The notes under the pieces are model-generated. The model made no database searches. It was not told the DNA's origin and worked only from the letters and a program-made list of their open reading frames with translations. The position numbers were made by a program, and so were the translations under genes. This document shows, one piece after another, positions 9,410 through 19,535 of a stretch of 64,000 bases of DNA. Numbering within the stretch: position 1 is the first letter of the stretch; every line of letters begins with the position of its first letter. Location of the stretch: positions 16,123 through 80,122 of the forward strand of contig NZ_AQXG01000006.1 of the NCBI RefSeq assembly GCF_000375425.1, in the 5' to 3' direction. The DNA is from Gracilimonas tropica DSM 19535 (GTDB taxonomy: Bacteria > Bacteroidota > Rhodothermia > Balneolales > Balneolaceae).

Positions 9410-10867
9410 TTATATTTTTATTTTGTTAAATATTGGAAACTTGGGTCTGAGAATATAAACCATATCCTTAAAGGGTTGTGCTTTCATCCAATAACAAGTA
9501 GCGGTATAAATAATGACTCCTGTTATTATTGATACTATGAGCCGAACATACTCAAAATCGAATCCAATTAAGTTGATCCCAAGCACTGCTATCGCCATCG
9601 GAATGCTGAACCTAACGATGGGAAAAACATCCATAAACTGTTCCATTTTTTTGTAATTCATCAATTTTGAGGTGTACATCATATTTAAGTAAAGCGCCAG
9701 GTAGGAACTCACTACTTGTGCTATGATTAATCCCCAAAATCCCCATAAAAGACCAATTACGATTGCTATGGTAACCCCAGTTTTTTTAAGAATCTGTAAT
9801 TTTAAAATAAGATCCGTTCTTCCTAAAACTTTCAAAATATTCAGGTTTATTACGTGCATGTGATAGATTAGCCCAACCAATGAAAGTAATTGAAGAATTG
9901 GGGCAGTTTTAACCCACTTCTCTCCTATCAAGGTTATTACTAAAGGTTCAGCAACTATCATTAACCCAATCATAGCTGGAAAGATCATTAGAGATATAAC
10001 TCCTAAGATTTTTTTATATCCATCCTTTAATCGATCGGGATTCCCTTTTACCTTAGAAAGTGCGGGGTAAGTAACCCTCACTAATATACCAACCAGGTTT
10101 TCAGTTACTACATTTCTGAAGTTCTCCGCCTGCACATAAAACCCAAGCAGGGATGTATTGTAAATCCTCCCAATAATCACTTTGTATATCTCCTTGAAAA
10201 AAACATCCATAAGTCCCGAAAGCATCAGCTTCGAACCAAAGCCATACAGCCTGTTAAATGAATCTTTGCTGAAGAACTTATTTGGAAGCCACGGATTCAG
10301 TCCCCAAAAAAGAAAGGAAGTAGTGAAAGCCATCAACACATATTGCGTGGCTAAAGCCCAAACACCAAAACCATAGAAAGCCAACGTAATGGCGCTTCCG
10401 CTGCTGAGAAAAGTTGATATCAGGTTAATAATAGCTTGTGTTCTGAAATTTATTTTCTGAGAATATAAAGCCCGCTGCACAATCGTAATGGAGAAGAATA
10501 TTGGAGTCAAAGCCATGAACCTGGTCATTTCAAGCAACACCGGCTCATCAAAAAACCTACTTATAGCAGGAGCTCCCATCCAAAGAACAATAAATAATAT
10601 CAATGCAGTAATTAGATTTATAAAAAAAGTTGTGGACTTATCGTCCTCACTGATTTCATCTTCTCTAATCAAAGCCTGACTAAACCCGCTATCAATTAAA
10701 ATATTGGCTACTGAAAAGAAAATGGCCACCATCGCCACTACACCAAAATCTTCAGGCACGAGTATCCTGGCTAAAATGATGGTGCTTAATACATTTAATA
10801 CTCGTCCGCCAAATTTTTCAACGGTAGCCCAAAGAACCCCGCCTAAAGCTTGTTGCGATAATGACAT
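9410..10867 (-). CDS. Wzx-type polysaccharide flippase (MOP superfamily)
   Basis: The 485-residue protein is hydrophobic almost throughout, with about 12-14 predicted membrane helices. It starts SLSQQALGGVLWATVEKFG, the N-terminus usual for lipopolysaccharide/exopolysaccharide flippases of the PST/MOP group, followed by TIILARILVPEDFGVVAM. It should move undecaprenyl-linked repeat units across the inner membrane. It is the first gene of the minus-strand operon 10867-6552 (flippase, aminotransferase, sulfotransferase, GT2). A Wzy-type polymerase was not recognised, though the YfhO-type protein is another large membrane enzyme in the cluster. Confidence 0.88.
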   Translation of the reverse strand: MSLSQQALGGVLWATVEKFGGRVLNVLSTIILARILVPEDFGVVAMVAIFFSVANILIDSGFSQALIREDEISEDDKSTTFFINLITALILFIVLWMGAPAISRFFDEPVLLEMTRFMALTPIFFSITIVQRALYSQKINFRTQAIINLISTFLSSGSAITLAFYGFGVWALATQYVLMAFTTSFLFWGLNPWLPNKFFSKDSFNRLYGFGSKLMLSGLMDVFFKEIYKVIIGRIYNTSLLGFYVQAENFRNVVTENLVGILVRVTYPALSKVKGNPDRLKDGYKKILGVISLMIFPAMIGLMIVAEPLVITLIGEKWVKTAPILQLLSLVGLIYHMHVINLNILKVLGRTDLILKLQILKKTGVTIAIVIGLLWGFWGLIIAQVVSSYLALYLNMMYTSKLMNYKKMEQFMDVFPIVRFSIPMAIAVLGINLIGFDFEYVRLIVSIITGVIIYTATCYWMKAQPFKDMVYILRPKFPIFNKIKI

Positions 10868-11036
10868 TTATGAAAGGCTAAGTAATTTCTGCATATCGTA
10901 AAACGTAAAGCTAAATTAGTTGACTGGCTTTATTTAATGGTTCAATTTTAACATTGTCAAGGTAGTTATTGTAAAGAAATTCATCCACACGAACCTTATC
11001 TTCTTTGTGGATAAATTTTAAGGCAAAAAATAAAAC

Positions 11037-12293
11037 ATGGCTAAACCCAAATACACTTCGCACGTTGGAATGGTTGACATTCTCCCTGATGAATCTCCAA
11101 AATGGAGGGCATTGGAAACCATCATTCATGAAGAGGCTGCTAAGTTCAATTTTGAAGAGATCCGTACCCCTATTATGGAGCAAACGGAACTGATAGTGCG
11201 AGGTATTGGTCAGCTGACGGATATTGTTTCGAAGGAGATCTTTGCTTTTGAAAAAGGCGATAGTCATTATGTATTGCGGCCGGAGTTAACGGCACCCGTG
11301 GTTCGTGCTTTTGTTGAGCACCACCTGGAGCAGCGGGGCGGTTCGCAAAAGTTATATTACATAGGGCCCATGTTTCGGGCAGAGAAGCCGCAAAAAGGAC
11401 GTCAGCGTCAGTTTCATCAGTTTGGGGCAGAAGTAATTGGAAGTGACGACCCGGTTGCAGATGTAGAGATCATTGCTTTAATGATCCGTATATACCAGCG
11501 GGTTGGGATCAACAATTTTGAACTGAAATTGAATTCTGTGGGCGACCCTGAGAGCCGGGAAACCTACAAAGAAGCATTACGAAGTTATTTAAAGCCGAAC
11601 TTGGATAAAATGAGTGAGCTTTCCCAAAAGCGCTTTGAGAAAAATCCTATGCGCATTTTGGATTCCAAGGAACCTGAAGATCAACAGTTTATCGAAAGTG
11701 CACCGGTAATCCAGGACTATTTGAATGAAGATTCCACCGAGCATTTTGAAAAAGTGCAACAGTATTTGGATCAGCTTGGAATCAATTACACGATCGATCC
11801 ACATCTCGTTCGCGGAATGGATTATTATACCCGAACGGCATTTGAGCTTATTTCACCTGATCTGGGTTCACAGGATGCCCTGGCCGGTGGCGGTCGTTAT
11901 GATCTGCTGGTGGAGGAAATTGGCGGTCAGCCCACGCCTGCTGTTGGATTTGCAGCCGGAATGGAGCGGTTGCTCATTGCCTGCGAAGAATTAGACATCT
12001 CGCTTGCTGAAGAGAAAACGGTAGACGTATATTTCGTCACCCTTGGCGATGCTGCACGCACCTGGGCGCTCACCCATTTACCCAAAGCCCGCGAAGCCGG
12101 ACTTTCCGCCACCATGGATTACAAAGGCCGGTCCATGAAAGCGCAGATGAAAGATGCCGATCGTGAAAATGCACTTTATACGGTTATCATAGGGGATAAT
12201 GAGCTTAATGAAGGTAAATTCACCTTGCGAAATATGAAGGAAAGTGAGGAGAACTCGCTGACTTTTGAGGAGATCTTGGAGAAGCTTGGATAA
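11037..12293 (+). CDS. hisS: Histidyl-tRNA synthetase
   Basis: This 418-residue class IIa synthetase charges tRNA-His. Motif 1 is around IRTPIMEQTELIVRGIG, motif 2 is YIGPMFRAEKPQKGRQRQFH, and the histidine-binding signature LVRGMDYYTRTAFEL precedes motif 3 (ALAGGGRYDLLV, AVGFAAGMERLL). The C-terminal anticodon-binding domain occupies about residues 320-418. Length is normal. The ATG at 11037 gives the standard start (AKPKYTSHVGMVDILPDE). It diverges from the flippase gene and stands alone. Confidence 0.96.
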   Translation: MAKPKYTSHVGMVDILPDESPKWRALETIIHEEAAKFNFEEIRTPIMEQTELIVRGIGQLTDIVSKEIFAFEKGDSHYVLRPELTAPVVRAFVEHHLEQRGGSQKLYYIGPMFRAEKPQKGRQRQFHQFGAEVIGSDDPVADVEIIALMIRIYQRVGINNFELKLNSVGDPESRETYKEALRSYLKPNLDKMSELSQKRFEKNPMRILDSKEPEDQQFIESAPVIQDYLNEDSTEHFEKVQQYLDQLGINYTIDPHLVRGMDYYTRTAFELISPDLGSQDALAGGGRYDLLVEEIGGQPTPAVGFAAGMERLLIACEELDISLAEEKTVDVYFVTLGDAARTWALTHLPKAREAGLSATMDYKGRSMKAQMKDADRENALYTVIIGDNELNEGKFTLRNMKESEENSLTFEEILEKLG

Positions 12294-12747
12294 ATCCCTG
12301 TTCCAAGATAGAGTGTTTGGAACAATTTGACGCTCTGCATTCGTCGAACCACTTCTTGTTGAGTTGTTATACGGCCTGATTGTTGGAAAGAAAAAGCTCG
12401 TGACAGCTACATTCCCTTTCAGTGGTCGGACGAGTTCCTGCTTGTTTTAAAAAGAAAAGAATTCGTCCGGCGAGTGAACCCACTCGAATATCTGACAGGC
12501 CCAAATATTGTACTAACTACAAATTTTCTCCAACGACCCCCATCTCGTCTGACGATTGAACGCCAGTCAAGTTATTTCTACAACCTCGAAAACTTGATTA
12601 CCACTTTCAATTCTTCGGACCACTTATTGTTTAGTTCCAAAATCTGAATGCAAAAAAGAGTTAGCTGTTACATATGGCTTCACCTCTCAATGGGTGGATG
12701 AAATTTTGCCAAGATTGTTTGTTACCCTTTCAATAGATGCTAACCTG
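12294..12747. other. Intergenic gap of 454 bp with no recognised gene
   Basis: No open frame here looks coding on either strand. A small hairpin is visible near 12473-12488 (CGAGT, loop GAACCC, ACTCG). The stretch contains pieces such as CATCTCGTCTGACG that faintly recall the hairpin element at 40.4 kb, but not enough to call a copy. It may hold decayed sequence. Confidence 0.5.
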
Positions 12748-14856
12748 TTATCCTTTTAGCATTTTTTTTAGTTCGTTGATGTCTTCCACTTCTCCAATAA
12801 TTGACAATTCATCTCCTTCCTGAAGTACGGTAATGCCATGTGGGATCTTGATCTCCCCTTTGCGACGTATAATGGTGATGAGGCTTTGTCCCGGGAAGGA
12901 AATCTCCTTGATCATCTTACCGATATATTGCTGCGTGCTGTCATCAGGATTAAGAGTTATCTTGATAAATCTTTCATCGCGAAGTAAGATTTCCTTTATC
13001 TCCTCTTCATTTTCAGCAACTATCCAGCGTTGCAGAAAGTTTTTACTGCCCACCATTTCAGCAATATGAGCCAGGATACGTAAATGTTGCCCGGTTTTTG
13101 CTTCTGAACTAACAAAGAATATGATGGAATGAAGTTTATTCCCCCCTTTCTCCCGGCTTGCTCTGTTATTGATCTTCTCTTTGCTATATCCATCCCTAAT
13201 GCGCACCAACACCAATTCAGGTGAAATCTCTTCTTTTAGCCTGGCGTGGTTCAGGGCGACCCCATCTGCAATTTGGATGGCTGTATTTTCTTCAGAGGTT
13301 AAAAATAGTTTTTCGAGTTCAGCTATGGTAATGTTTAACTTCTCGGCCAAGCATTCTGCTGATTCCTTAAAGATTGTATCATAATTGGTGTCTGAATCAA
13401 ATTCTAATACATTGGCACGGGACACCATTTCTTCGTAAGGATCTTCTTGACGTAGTCCCTTTTCCCTGAGGATCCCTCTCATCTCACTTTCAAGGCCCTG
13501 ATCTTTATTTTCTCCAAGACGAGCATGTACGTGAAAGATCGCCCCCTGGCGTTCTACTTTTTCCTGAGCATAATATTTATACCAAACGATAGCCGCTACT
13601 GAAACAGCCAGCGTAAATAAGATAGAGAGAATCCCCATCTCAAAGATGAGAATAATAGACAGGATCATTCCTGCAATTTGCACCCAGGGATACCATGGAG
13701 ATTTAAAACCGGGGTCATATTCTGCAATACGACTTTCCCGCATTACAATCACAGCCAGGTTCAACAATCCAAAGAGCAGCAACTGAAAAGCACTTGCTAA
13801 CTTTGCCACTTCAGATACATTAAAAGCTAATAAGAAGAAAAGCATCAATACCACGGTAGCGATCACAGACCAGTGTGGCGTACCCAACCTACCAATATTT
13901 GCGAACTTGTTGTTGATCAGCTTATCGCGTGCCATTGCCATTGGATATCTTGAAGCCGACATAATACCCGCGTTTCCGGTTGATGCAAACGCAGCTACTG
14001 CAGCAATCACTACCAGGATCAACCCTCCCGGTTCAGGAAGCCAATCCAAGAATACTTCTCCGGCTGTTGCAACAGGGGTCAGGTCCTCTCGAAAAGCTTG
14101 AGGGTCCAGCAGGGCAACCATGATGTAAACACCAACCACATATACAACCACCGCTGTACTGATAGCCAGGAACATACCAAGCGGGATATTCCGATCCGGG
14201 TCTTTTACCTCTTCGGCGATGCTTGCCACTTTGGTGAGACCGGCGTACGAAACGAAGACCATTCCCACCGTAGCAAAAAATCCAAAAATACCGTCTGTGA
14301 AGAACGGGGTAAATTGTTTTTCCGTAATATCCACAATGTCTAAAGAAAATACTTCGACCACACCCTGTACTATGTAAAAGAACATGATGGTTACCAAAGC
14401 AGCTACAAGTACCTTTTGTAGCAAGGTAGTTTCCTTGGCACCCACGATATTCAAAACTCCAAACACGATGGTAAGTGACACCGCTACGTACAGAATGTCC
14501 ACTTCATAAAAAATAGCGATATAGGCTCCCATACCAATCAGGGCAAATGCACTTTTCAAGACGAGTGCTAACCAAGAACCAAAACCGCCAATGGTCCCAA
14601 ACATGGGGCCCAGGCTTCGGTCAATGATATAATACGTTCCGCCCGACCGTGGTAATGCCGTTGCCAACTCCGCAACACTGAACATGGTAGGAAGTACAAT
14701 AATGCCCGAAACCAAATAGGCTAAAACAACGGAAGGGCCGGTTTCGGCTGCTGCCAATCCCGGTAATAAAAAGAATCCGGAGCTGAACATAGCACCTGTT
14801 GCAATGGCGTATACATCCGAAAGCCCTAATTCTTTTGCTAATTTTTTATGCTTCAT
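12748..14856 (-). CDS. APC-family permease fused to EIIA-like and TrkA-C domains
   Basis: The 702-residue protein starts with an amino acid-polyamine-cation permease: about 12 membrane helices to residue 425, with GAMFSSGFFLLPGLAAAETG in helix 1 and LPRSGGTYYIIDRSLGP in the second-third helix region. A cytosolic part follows. Residues about 486-620 resemble a PTS fructose-type EIIA domain, with DGVALNHARL keeping a histidine (about residue 537) where EIIA is phosphorylated. Residues about 626-702 are a TrkA-C (RCK-C) domain ending PHGITVLQEGDELSIIGEVE. The transported solute is unknown. The fusion suggests control by phosphorylation and by a small ligand; this part is inference. Confidence 0.85.
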   Translation of the reverse strand: MKHKKLAKELGLSDVYAIATGAMFSSGFFLLPGLAAAETGPSVVLAYLVSGIIVLPTMFSVAELATALPRSGGTYYIIDRSLGPMFGTIGGFGSWLALVLKSAFALIGMGAYIAIFYEVDILYVAVSLTIVFGVLNIVGAKETTLLQKVLVAALVTIMFFYIVQGVVEVFSLDIVDITEKQFTPFFTDGIFGFFATVGMVFVSYAGLTKVASIAEEVKDPDRNIPLGMFLAISTAVVVYVVGVYIMVALLDPQAFREDLTPVATAGEVFLDWLPEPGGLILVVIAAVAAFASTGNAGIMSASRYPMAMARDKLINNKFANIGRLGTPHWSVIATVVLMLFFLLAFNVSEVAKLASAFQLLLFGLLNLAVIVMRESRIAEYDPGFKSPWYPWVQIAGMILSIILIFEMGILSILFTLAVSVAAIVWYKYYAQEKVERQGAIFHVHARLGENKDQGLESEMRGILREKGLRQEDPYEEMVSRANVLEFDSDTNYDTIFKESAECLAEKLNITIAELEKLFLTSEENTAIQIADGVALNHARLKEEISPELVLVRIRDGYSKEKINNRASREKGGNKLHSIIFFVSSEAKTGQHLRILAHIAEMVGSKNFLQRWIVAENEEEIKEILLRDERFIKITLNPDDSTQQYIGKMIKEISFPGQSLITIIRRKGEIKIPHGITVLQEGDELSIIGEVEDINELKKMLKG

Positions 14857-14930
14857 AATCTATGATAATAACTGCTAAATAAATATCTGAGGTTTTTGAA
14901 CCGTAACTCGCAGTAGGTAATTATTAATAT

Positions 14931-15185
14931 CTAAAATTCGTCCAATGCGTCTTTTTCTTCTTGATCGGCATCATCCGAAGAATGAAAAGACCTCCACAAT
15001 CGAGCTCCCATCCGAATGGCGTAACCGATAATCACCAGTCCGATCAAGCCCTGCAGCTTTATACTTAAAACAGGATGAAGATCAAAGGTCTCAATGATCA
15101 AGAATTCTATGAGTGCAGAGATTCCAAGAATTGCAAAAAGCCAGATCAGCTCCTTTAATAAAACTTTTAATGCACTTTTATTCAT
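14931..15185 (-). CDS. Small two-helix membrane protein, unknown function
   Basis: The 84-residue protein has a basic N-terminus, two hydrophobic segments (about 13-30 and 41-59) and an acidic C-terminal tail (S-S-D-D-A-D-Q-E-E-K-D-A-L-D-E-F). Both ends are predicted to be cytosolic. It lies 74 bp upstream of the APC-EIIA permease gene on the same strand and diverges from the CPA1 antiporter, so it may be an accessory of one of these transporters. I do not recognise a named family. Confidence 0.6.
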   Translation of the reverse strand: MNKSALKVLLKELIWLFAILGISALIEFLIIETFDLHPVLSIKLQGLIGLVIIGYAIRMGARLWRSFHSSDDADQEEKDALDEF

Positions 15186-15384
15186 TGAATTACGATCGGG
15201 TTAAGATTCAATAATAACATAACCGGAGGTAAAATCCATAATGTTTTGACTTAAGCTTAATCTTAAGTATTTATCAATGTTATTGAGGTTCAAATGGTTT
15301 CTTGTTACACACTTTGGTTATCTTCAGTTCCATAAATTTAAATTTATATGTATTAAATCGCTTTGCGGTACTCCTGAATTCCTT

Positions 15385-17232
15385 ATGACAGAAAGTATTT
15401 TAATTGGTATTACTAGTGTAATTTTTTTTGGTGTAGGCGCTCAATGGCTGGGCTGGAAACTGAAGTTACCGGCCATTCTTCTCTTGTTGCTATCCGGCCT
15501 CTTGGCCGGCCCTGTTTTAGGTCTGGTTAAACCCGATGTATTGATGGGGAACCTTTTAACTCCCTTTATCAACGTTTCGGTAGCAATCATTTTATTTGAG
15601 GGCGGCTTAAGTTTAAAGTTTTCGGAGCTCAGAAATATAGGAGGAGCTATTGGCAACCTCGTTAGCATCGGGGCTTTGTTAACCTGGGTTTTGACTTCCA
15701 TTTCAGGATACTTTTTATTTGGATTTGGATGGGAGTTAGCGGTTTTATTAGGAGCTATTCTTATTGTAACCGGACCAACCGTCATTGTCCCTTTATTAAG
15801 ACAAGTGCGTCCTTCCGGTCAGGTTGGATCTATTTTAAAATGGGAAGGCATTGTAATAGACCCCATCGGTGCTATGATCGCCGTATTGGTTTTTGAGGTT
15901 ATCCTGGCCAGTGGTTTTTCGGAAGCCACCAGCCTCGCTTTCATGAGTATTTTCAAAACCATTCTTTTTGGTTCTGCTTTGGGACTGGCGGGTGCCGGAA
16001 TTTTGTACCTTTTATTGAAGAAGCATCTTTTACCGGATTTCCTTCAAAATCCCGTAAGTCTGATGATCGTAGTTCTGATCTTTACCATATCTGACATTTT
16101 TCAGCATGAATCGGGACTCTGGGCTACTACGTTGATGGGAGTTGTGCTGGCAAACCAGAAAGCTGCCAAGATCCATCATATTGTAGAATTCAAGGAAAAC
16201 ATCAGGCTATTGCTCCTTTCTGCTCTCTTCATCTTACTTGCAGCAAGGGTAGAACTCACAAATCTTCTGGGCAACCTGAATTTGAATATGCTGGCCTTTC
16301 TTACCATTTTGATCGTTGTGATCAGGCCTGCGGCGGTTTACCTATCTACCATTTTCTCACCGCTCAGCTGGAAGGAAAAATTGTTTCTATGCTGGATGGC
16401 CCCAAGAGGAGTTGTAGCAGCTTCCATATCATCTATTTTTGCTATTTCATTGATGCAAAACGGATTCTCAGAAGCTAATCAACTTATCTCAATTGTATTT
16501 ATCACCATCATCAGCACTGTGGCCATATATGGATTAACAGCCCCATGGGTAGCAAGAAAACTGGGCGTTGCCAAACCGGTACCGCGAGGGTTTTTGATCA
16601 TAGGTGCCCATAACTGGGCTATAGATTTAGCCACCGAAATCGAAAAACACGGTGGCAAAACCCTTATTGCAGATTCCAACTGGAAAAATATCAGTAATGC
16701 TAAATCACATGGTCTTAACACCTATTATGGTAACGTGTTATCTGAATTTGCCCTCGATCATTTAAACTTAGACGGTATTGGTAAACTTATTTCCGTCACC
16801 CCTAACGATGAAGTAAATGCTCTTACCGCTATACGGTTTTCAGAACTCTTCGGCCGTTCAAGAGTGTACCAACTTTCGCCAAGCGTTAAAAAGAAATCTG
16901 ATGATAACGAAGACGGGATTATACAGGCAGGACGTATCTTATTCCAAAAAAATGCCAATTTTGAGTTTTTCACACAACAGTACCAGAGTGGCAAGGTCAT
17001 TAAATCGACACAGCTCACTGATGCTTTTACCTTTCAGGATTTCAAAGAAACACATGGCAACGATGCGATTCCACTGTTTATCGTAACAAACGACAAATCC
17101 ATTCAGCCATTTACAACAGATAATCCTCCGGTTCCTCAGCCAGGAAATATTTTGATCTCTTTAACTAATCCTGAAGTTGACACGCAAAGAAAACCTGAGA
17201 AAACAACTCAGGAAAAACTCGAGATTGAATAA
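15385..17232 (+). CDS. CPA1-type Na+(K+)/H+ antiporter with C-terminal TrkA-N domain
   Basis: From the ATG at 15385 (TESILIGITSVIFFGVGAQW) the protein is 615 residues; a longer frame from 15277 would add 36 residues unlike the family start. Twelve or so helices follow, with LLLSGLLAGPVLGL, ILFEGGLSLKFSEL and GPTVIVPLLRQVRPSG, the last two typical of NhaP/CPA1 exchangers. After the membrane part, RGFLIIGAHNWAIDLATEIE starts a Rossmann-like TrkA-N/RCK domain of about 110 residues, then a Lys/Glu-rich tail. It exchanges monovalent cations for protons at the inner membrane, and the RCK domain should sense nucleotide. A halophilic or marine life style would fit. Confidence 0.88.
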   Translation: MTESILIGITSVIFFGVGAQWLGWKLKLPAILLLLLSGLLAGPVLGLVKPDVLMGNLLTPFINVSVAIILFEGGLSLKFSELRNIGGAIGNLVSIGALLTWVLTSISGYFLFGFGWELAVLLGAILIVTGPTVIVPLLRQVRPSGQVGSILKWEGIVIDPIGAMIAVLVFEVILASGFSEATSLAFMSIFKTILFGSALGLAGAGILYLLLKKHLLPDFLQNPVSLMIVVLIFTISDIFQHESGLWATTLMGVVLANQKAAKIHHIVEFKENIRLLLLSALFILLAARVELTNLLGNLNLNMLAFLTILIVVIRPAAVYLSTIFSPLSWKEKLFLCWMAPRGVVAASISSIFAISLMQNGFSEANQLISIVFITIISTVAIYGLTAPWVARKLGVAKPVPRGFLIIGAHNWAIDLATEIEKHGGKTLIADSNWKNISNAKSHGLNTYYGNVLSEFALDHLNLDGIGKLISVTPNDEVNALTAIRFSELFGRSRVYQLSPSVKKKSDDNEDGIIQAGRILFQKNANFEFFTQQYQSGKVIKSTQLTDAFTFQDFKETHGNDAIPLFIVTNDKSIQPFTTDNPPVPQPGNILISLTNPEVDTQRKPEKTTQEKLEIE

Positions 17233-17276
17233 GAAAATATATGTAATAGAGATTCTATCCTTTGGAGATCCTCAAA

Positions 17277-19451
17277 CTAAGTATTAAAAACTACCACGGC
17301 ACATTTTGCGTCCTCAAGCATATTTTCGACTCTTGGGCCCAAATATAACCGATGTGAACCCGGGCGAATATTGGTACCCAGTATCATCAGGTCAATATCA
17401 TTCCTTCTTGCAAAATCATTCACTACAACTTCAACTTCTTCTCCACTTTCTACAACCGCTTCGGTATTAACATTGTAAGCATTACCTCGTTCTTTAAGCT
17501 CGCCAACTAACTCTTTAGCGATCTCTGCTTTACTTACACCAAGTTCTCCGGATAAACGATAGGGTCTTTCAGAACGACTTTCGGCTTCCATCACATTCAT
17601 TCCTGTAACCTCACAAGATTGATTATTCCGTGCCAATGCAAAGGCTAGTTCCGCTGCATTATTTGATGCGGCCGTGCCATTGGTTGGAACCAAAATACGC
17701 TTCGGATTCCATGTCTCCTGATCATCATAAGGCTGAACGATCATTACGGGACAAGGAGCCACGCGCACCATATAGTCAATAAAAGAGCTGAATAAATGCC
17801 TTCGGCCCGGTTCTTTTTCTGTAGCTCCCAAAACCAGCAGGTCATAATCTTTTTCTACTTCTTCAAGGATAGCTTTATCAGGTTGTACATCCGCAACTAC
17901 TTTTTTAGTTACTTCAATGCCTTCAAACATTTTTCCCAATTCATCAAGATATTTTTCACATTCCTGCTTATTGCCTTTTTGTGCCACGGTCATCAAGGTA
18001 ACCGATAGATCATTTTGTTGTCCCAATCGGGCAAGGATCTGCGACTCGAGGGATTGCGTGGACCGTTTATCGGGTGCTGTTTCGCGCCGGCGTACCGGTA
18101 AAAGCACCCTGTGAATGCCAGCCACAATGCTCCCGGCTTCCATTTCTTCTTTTTTGAGCCGCTCTTCTTCTTCAGCTCCCATCTCTACTTTACTGAGTAC
18201 CCATTTCAAAGCAGAAGGTGCCATCAACGAGGTCGCCATGGCCATCACCACAATGATGGAGAACATATCCTGGGAGAGAATTCCAAGCCGCAACCCGATG
18301 GTAGCAATAATGATCTCCATTGCTCCACGAGCATTCAACCCGGCTCCAAAACTCAACGAAGTCCAATGATCTTTCTTCCCAATAAACCTTGCACCCATGT
18401 AGGTTCCTACAATCTTTCCAACTGTGGCAATCAGTATTACAATGCCTGTGATAATCAGAAGCCGGGGCTCAAATAAGTTGATCACGTTTACTTTTAAACC
18501 CGCAACCGCAAAAAATATGGGCGCAAAAATTCCAAGAGCAATACTTTCCAATTTATGGTGAACTTCATCGGGAAGACGGGGCATCATCCCGAATAAGATC
18601 CCCATAACAAACGCTCCTAAAACAGCTTCCAGGTTTAATGCCTGAGTGATCGCACCCCATAAGAACGTCAGCACTACAACCAATGTCAGCAACCGATCAG
18701 CGCTTTTGACCTGATCTTGTACATAAGCCAATAGCTTTTTCACCATCCAGCGGCCAACGGTAAAACTCACCAGCATAAATGCAAGAACACTACCCACGAT
18801 CTGTAAAACACTTCCTGCCGTTACCGATTCTCCACTTGCAATACCGGCTACAATAGAAAGCAGGATCCAGCCAATAGTATCGTCACTCATACCTGCTGCA
18901 ATAATGGTTTGACCAACATCGCGCCGCATTAAATTGAGATCCATGAGTACTTTTGCGATCACCGGGATCGCCGAAATGGAAAGGGCGGTTGCTACAAACA
19001 GAGAAAACACCAACCGCTCCCCGGTGTCGGCTAATAAGAAATCCGGCAAATTTTGTCCCAGTACAAACCCGGTTGCAAAAGTAACGATTATTCCTCCACC
19101 GGATACGCCCATTGCTGTCCGGGCATGCCTTTTGATAAGCCGAATATCGGTTTCAAGACCGGTTATAAGTAAAAGAAACATTGCTCCGATTAAACTCACT
19201 ACTTCCAGCAAGTAGCCTTGGGTTGCTGTTTGAGGAATGATCCATTCACCAACACCGGGGAAAAATCCGGCAATCAGGGAAGGCCCTAAAATAATACCGG
19301 CCAGGATCTCTCCAACTACTGAAGGTTGATTAAGCCTTTGAGCTATTTCGCCCATAGTGCGGGCAACTAATAATAAAATGGCTACTTGTATGACTAACAC
19401 TAATACATCGTGATGAGGCGCTGCGCTAAAAACGTCCATAGGATATACCAA
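17277..19451 (-). CDS. CPA2-type cation/H+ antiporter with two C-terminal Usp domains
   Basis: The 724-residue protein has an N-terminal exchanger of about 12 helices: RLNQPSVVGEILAGIILGPS near residues 38-57, LLLITGLETDIRLIKRHA and GLNARGAMEIIIATIG are CPA2 (KefB/NhaS3-like) landmarks. From about residue 440 there are two tandem universal-stress-protein domains; the first ends DLLVLGATEKEPG...PVMIVQP and the second has KRILVPTNGTAASNNAAELA and LMILGTNIRPGSH. Usp domains bind ATP or other ligands and probably gate the exchanger. It is convergent with the CPA1 gene, leaving only 44 bp between their stops. Confidence 0.88.
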   Translation of the reverse strand: MVYPMDVFSAAPHHDVLVLVIQVAILLLVARTMGEIAQRLNQPSVVGEILAGIILGPSLIAGFFPGVGEWIIPQTATQGYLLEVVSLIGAMFLLLITGLETDIRLIKRHARTAMGVSGGGIIVTFATGFVLGQNLPDFLLADTGERLVFSLFVATALSISAIPVIAKVLMDLNLMRRDVGQTIIAAGMSDDTIGWILLSIVAGIASGESVTAGSVLQIVGSVLAFMLVSFTVGRWMVKKLLAYVQDQVKSADRLLTLVVVLTFLWGAITQALNLEAVLGAFVMGILFGMMPRLPDEVHHKLESIALGIFAPIFFAVAGLKVNVINLFEPRLLIITGIVILIATVGKIVGTYMGARFIGKKDHWTSLSFGAGLNARGAMEIIIATIGLRLGILSQDMFSIIVVMAMATSLMAPSALKWVLSKVEMGAEEEERLKKEEMEAGSIVAGIHRVLLPVRRRETAPDKRSTQSLESQILARLGQQNDLSVTLMTVAQKGNKQECEKYLDELGKMFEGIEVTKKVVADVQPDKAILEEVEKDYDLLVLGATEKEPGRRHLFSSFIDYMVRVAPCPVMIVQPYDDQETWNPKRILVPTNGTAASNNAAELAFALARNNQSCEVTGMNVMEAESRSERPYRLSGELGVSKAEIAKELVGELKERGNAYNVNTEAVVESGEEVEVVVNDFARRNDIDLMILGTNIRPGSHRLYLGPRVENMLEDAKCAVVVFNT

Positions 19452-19535
19452 TGGTTTAAATGGTTAATGAGGATACTCTTTCAGAATAAGTCTTCCTGTA
19501 AAGAGCGATTAAAGAGTTGTTTTAAATTCTGCTTT

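Noticed and set aside
10911..11267. 118-residue minus frame over the start of hisS
   Set aside because: It overlaps the conserved hisS N-terminus and its own sequence resembles no known family; likely antisense shadow, although its last 40 codons outside hisS look fairly normal.
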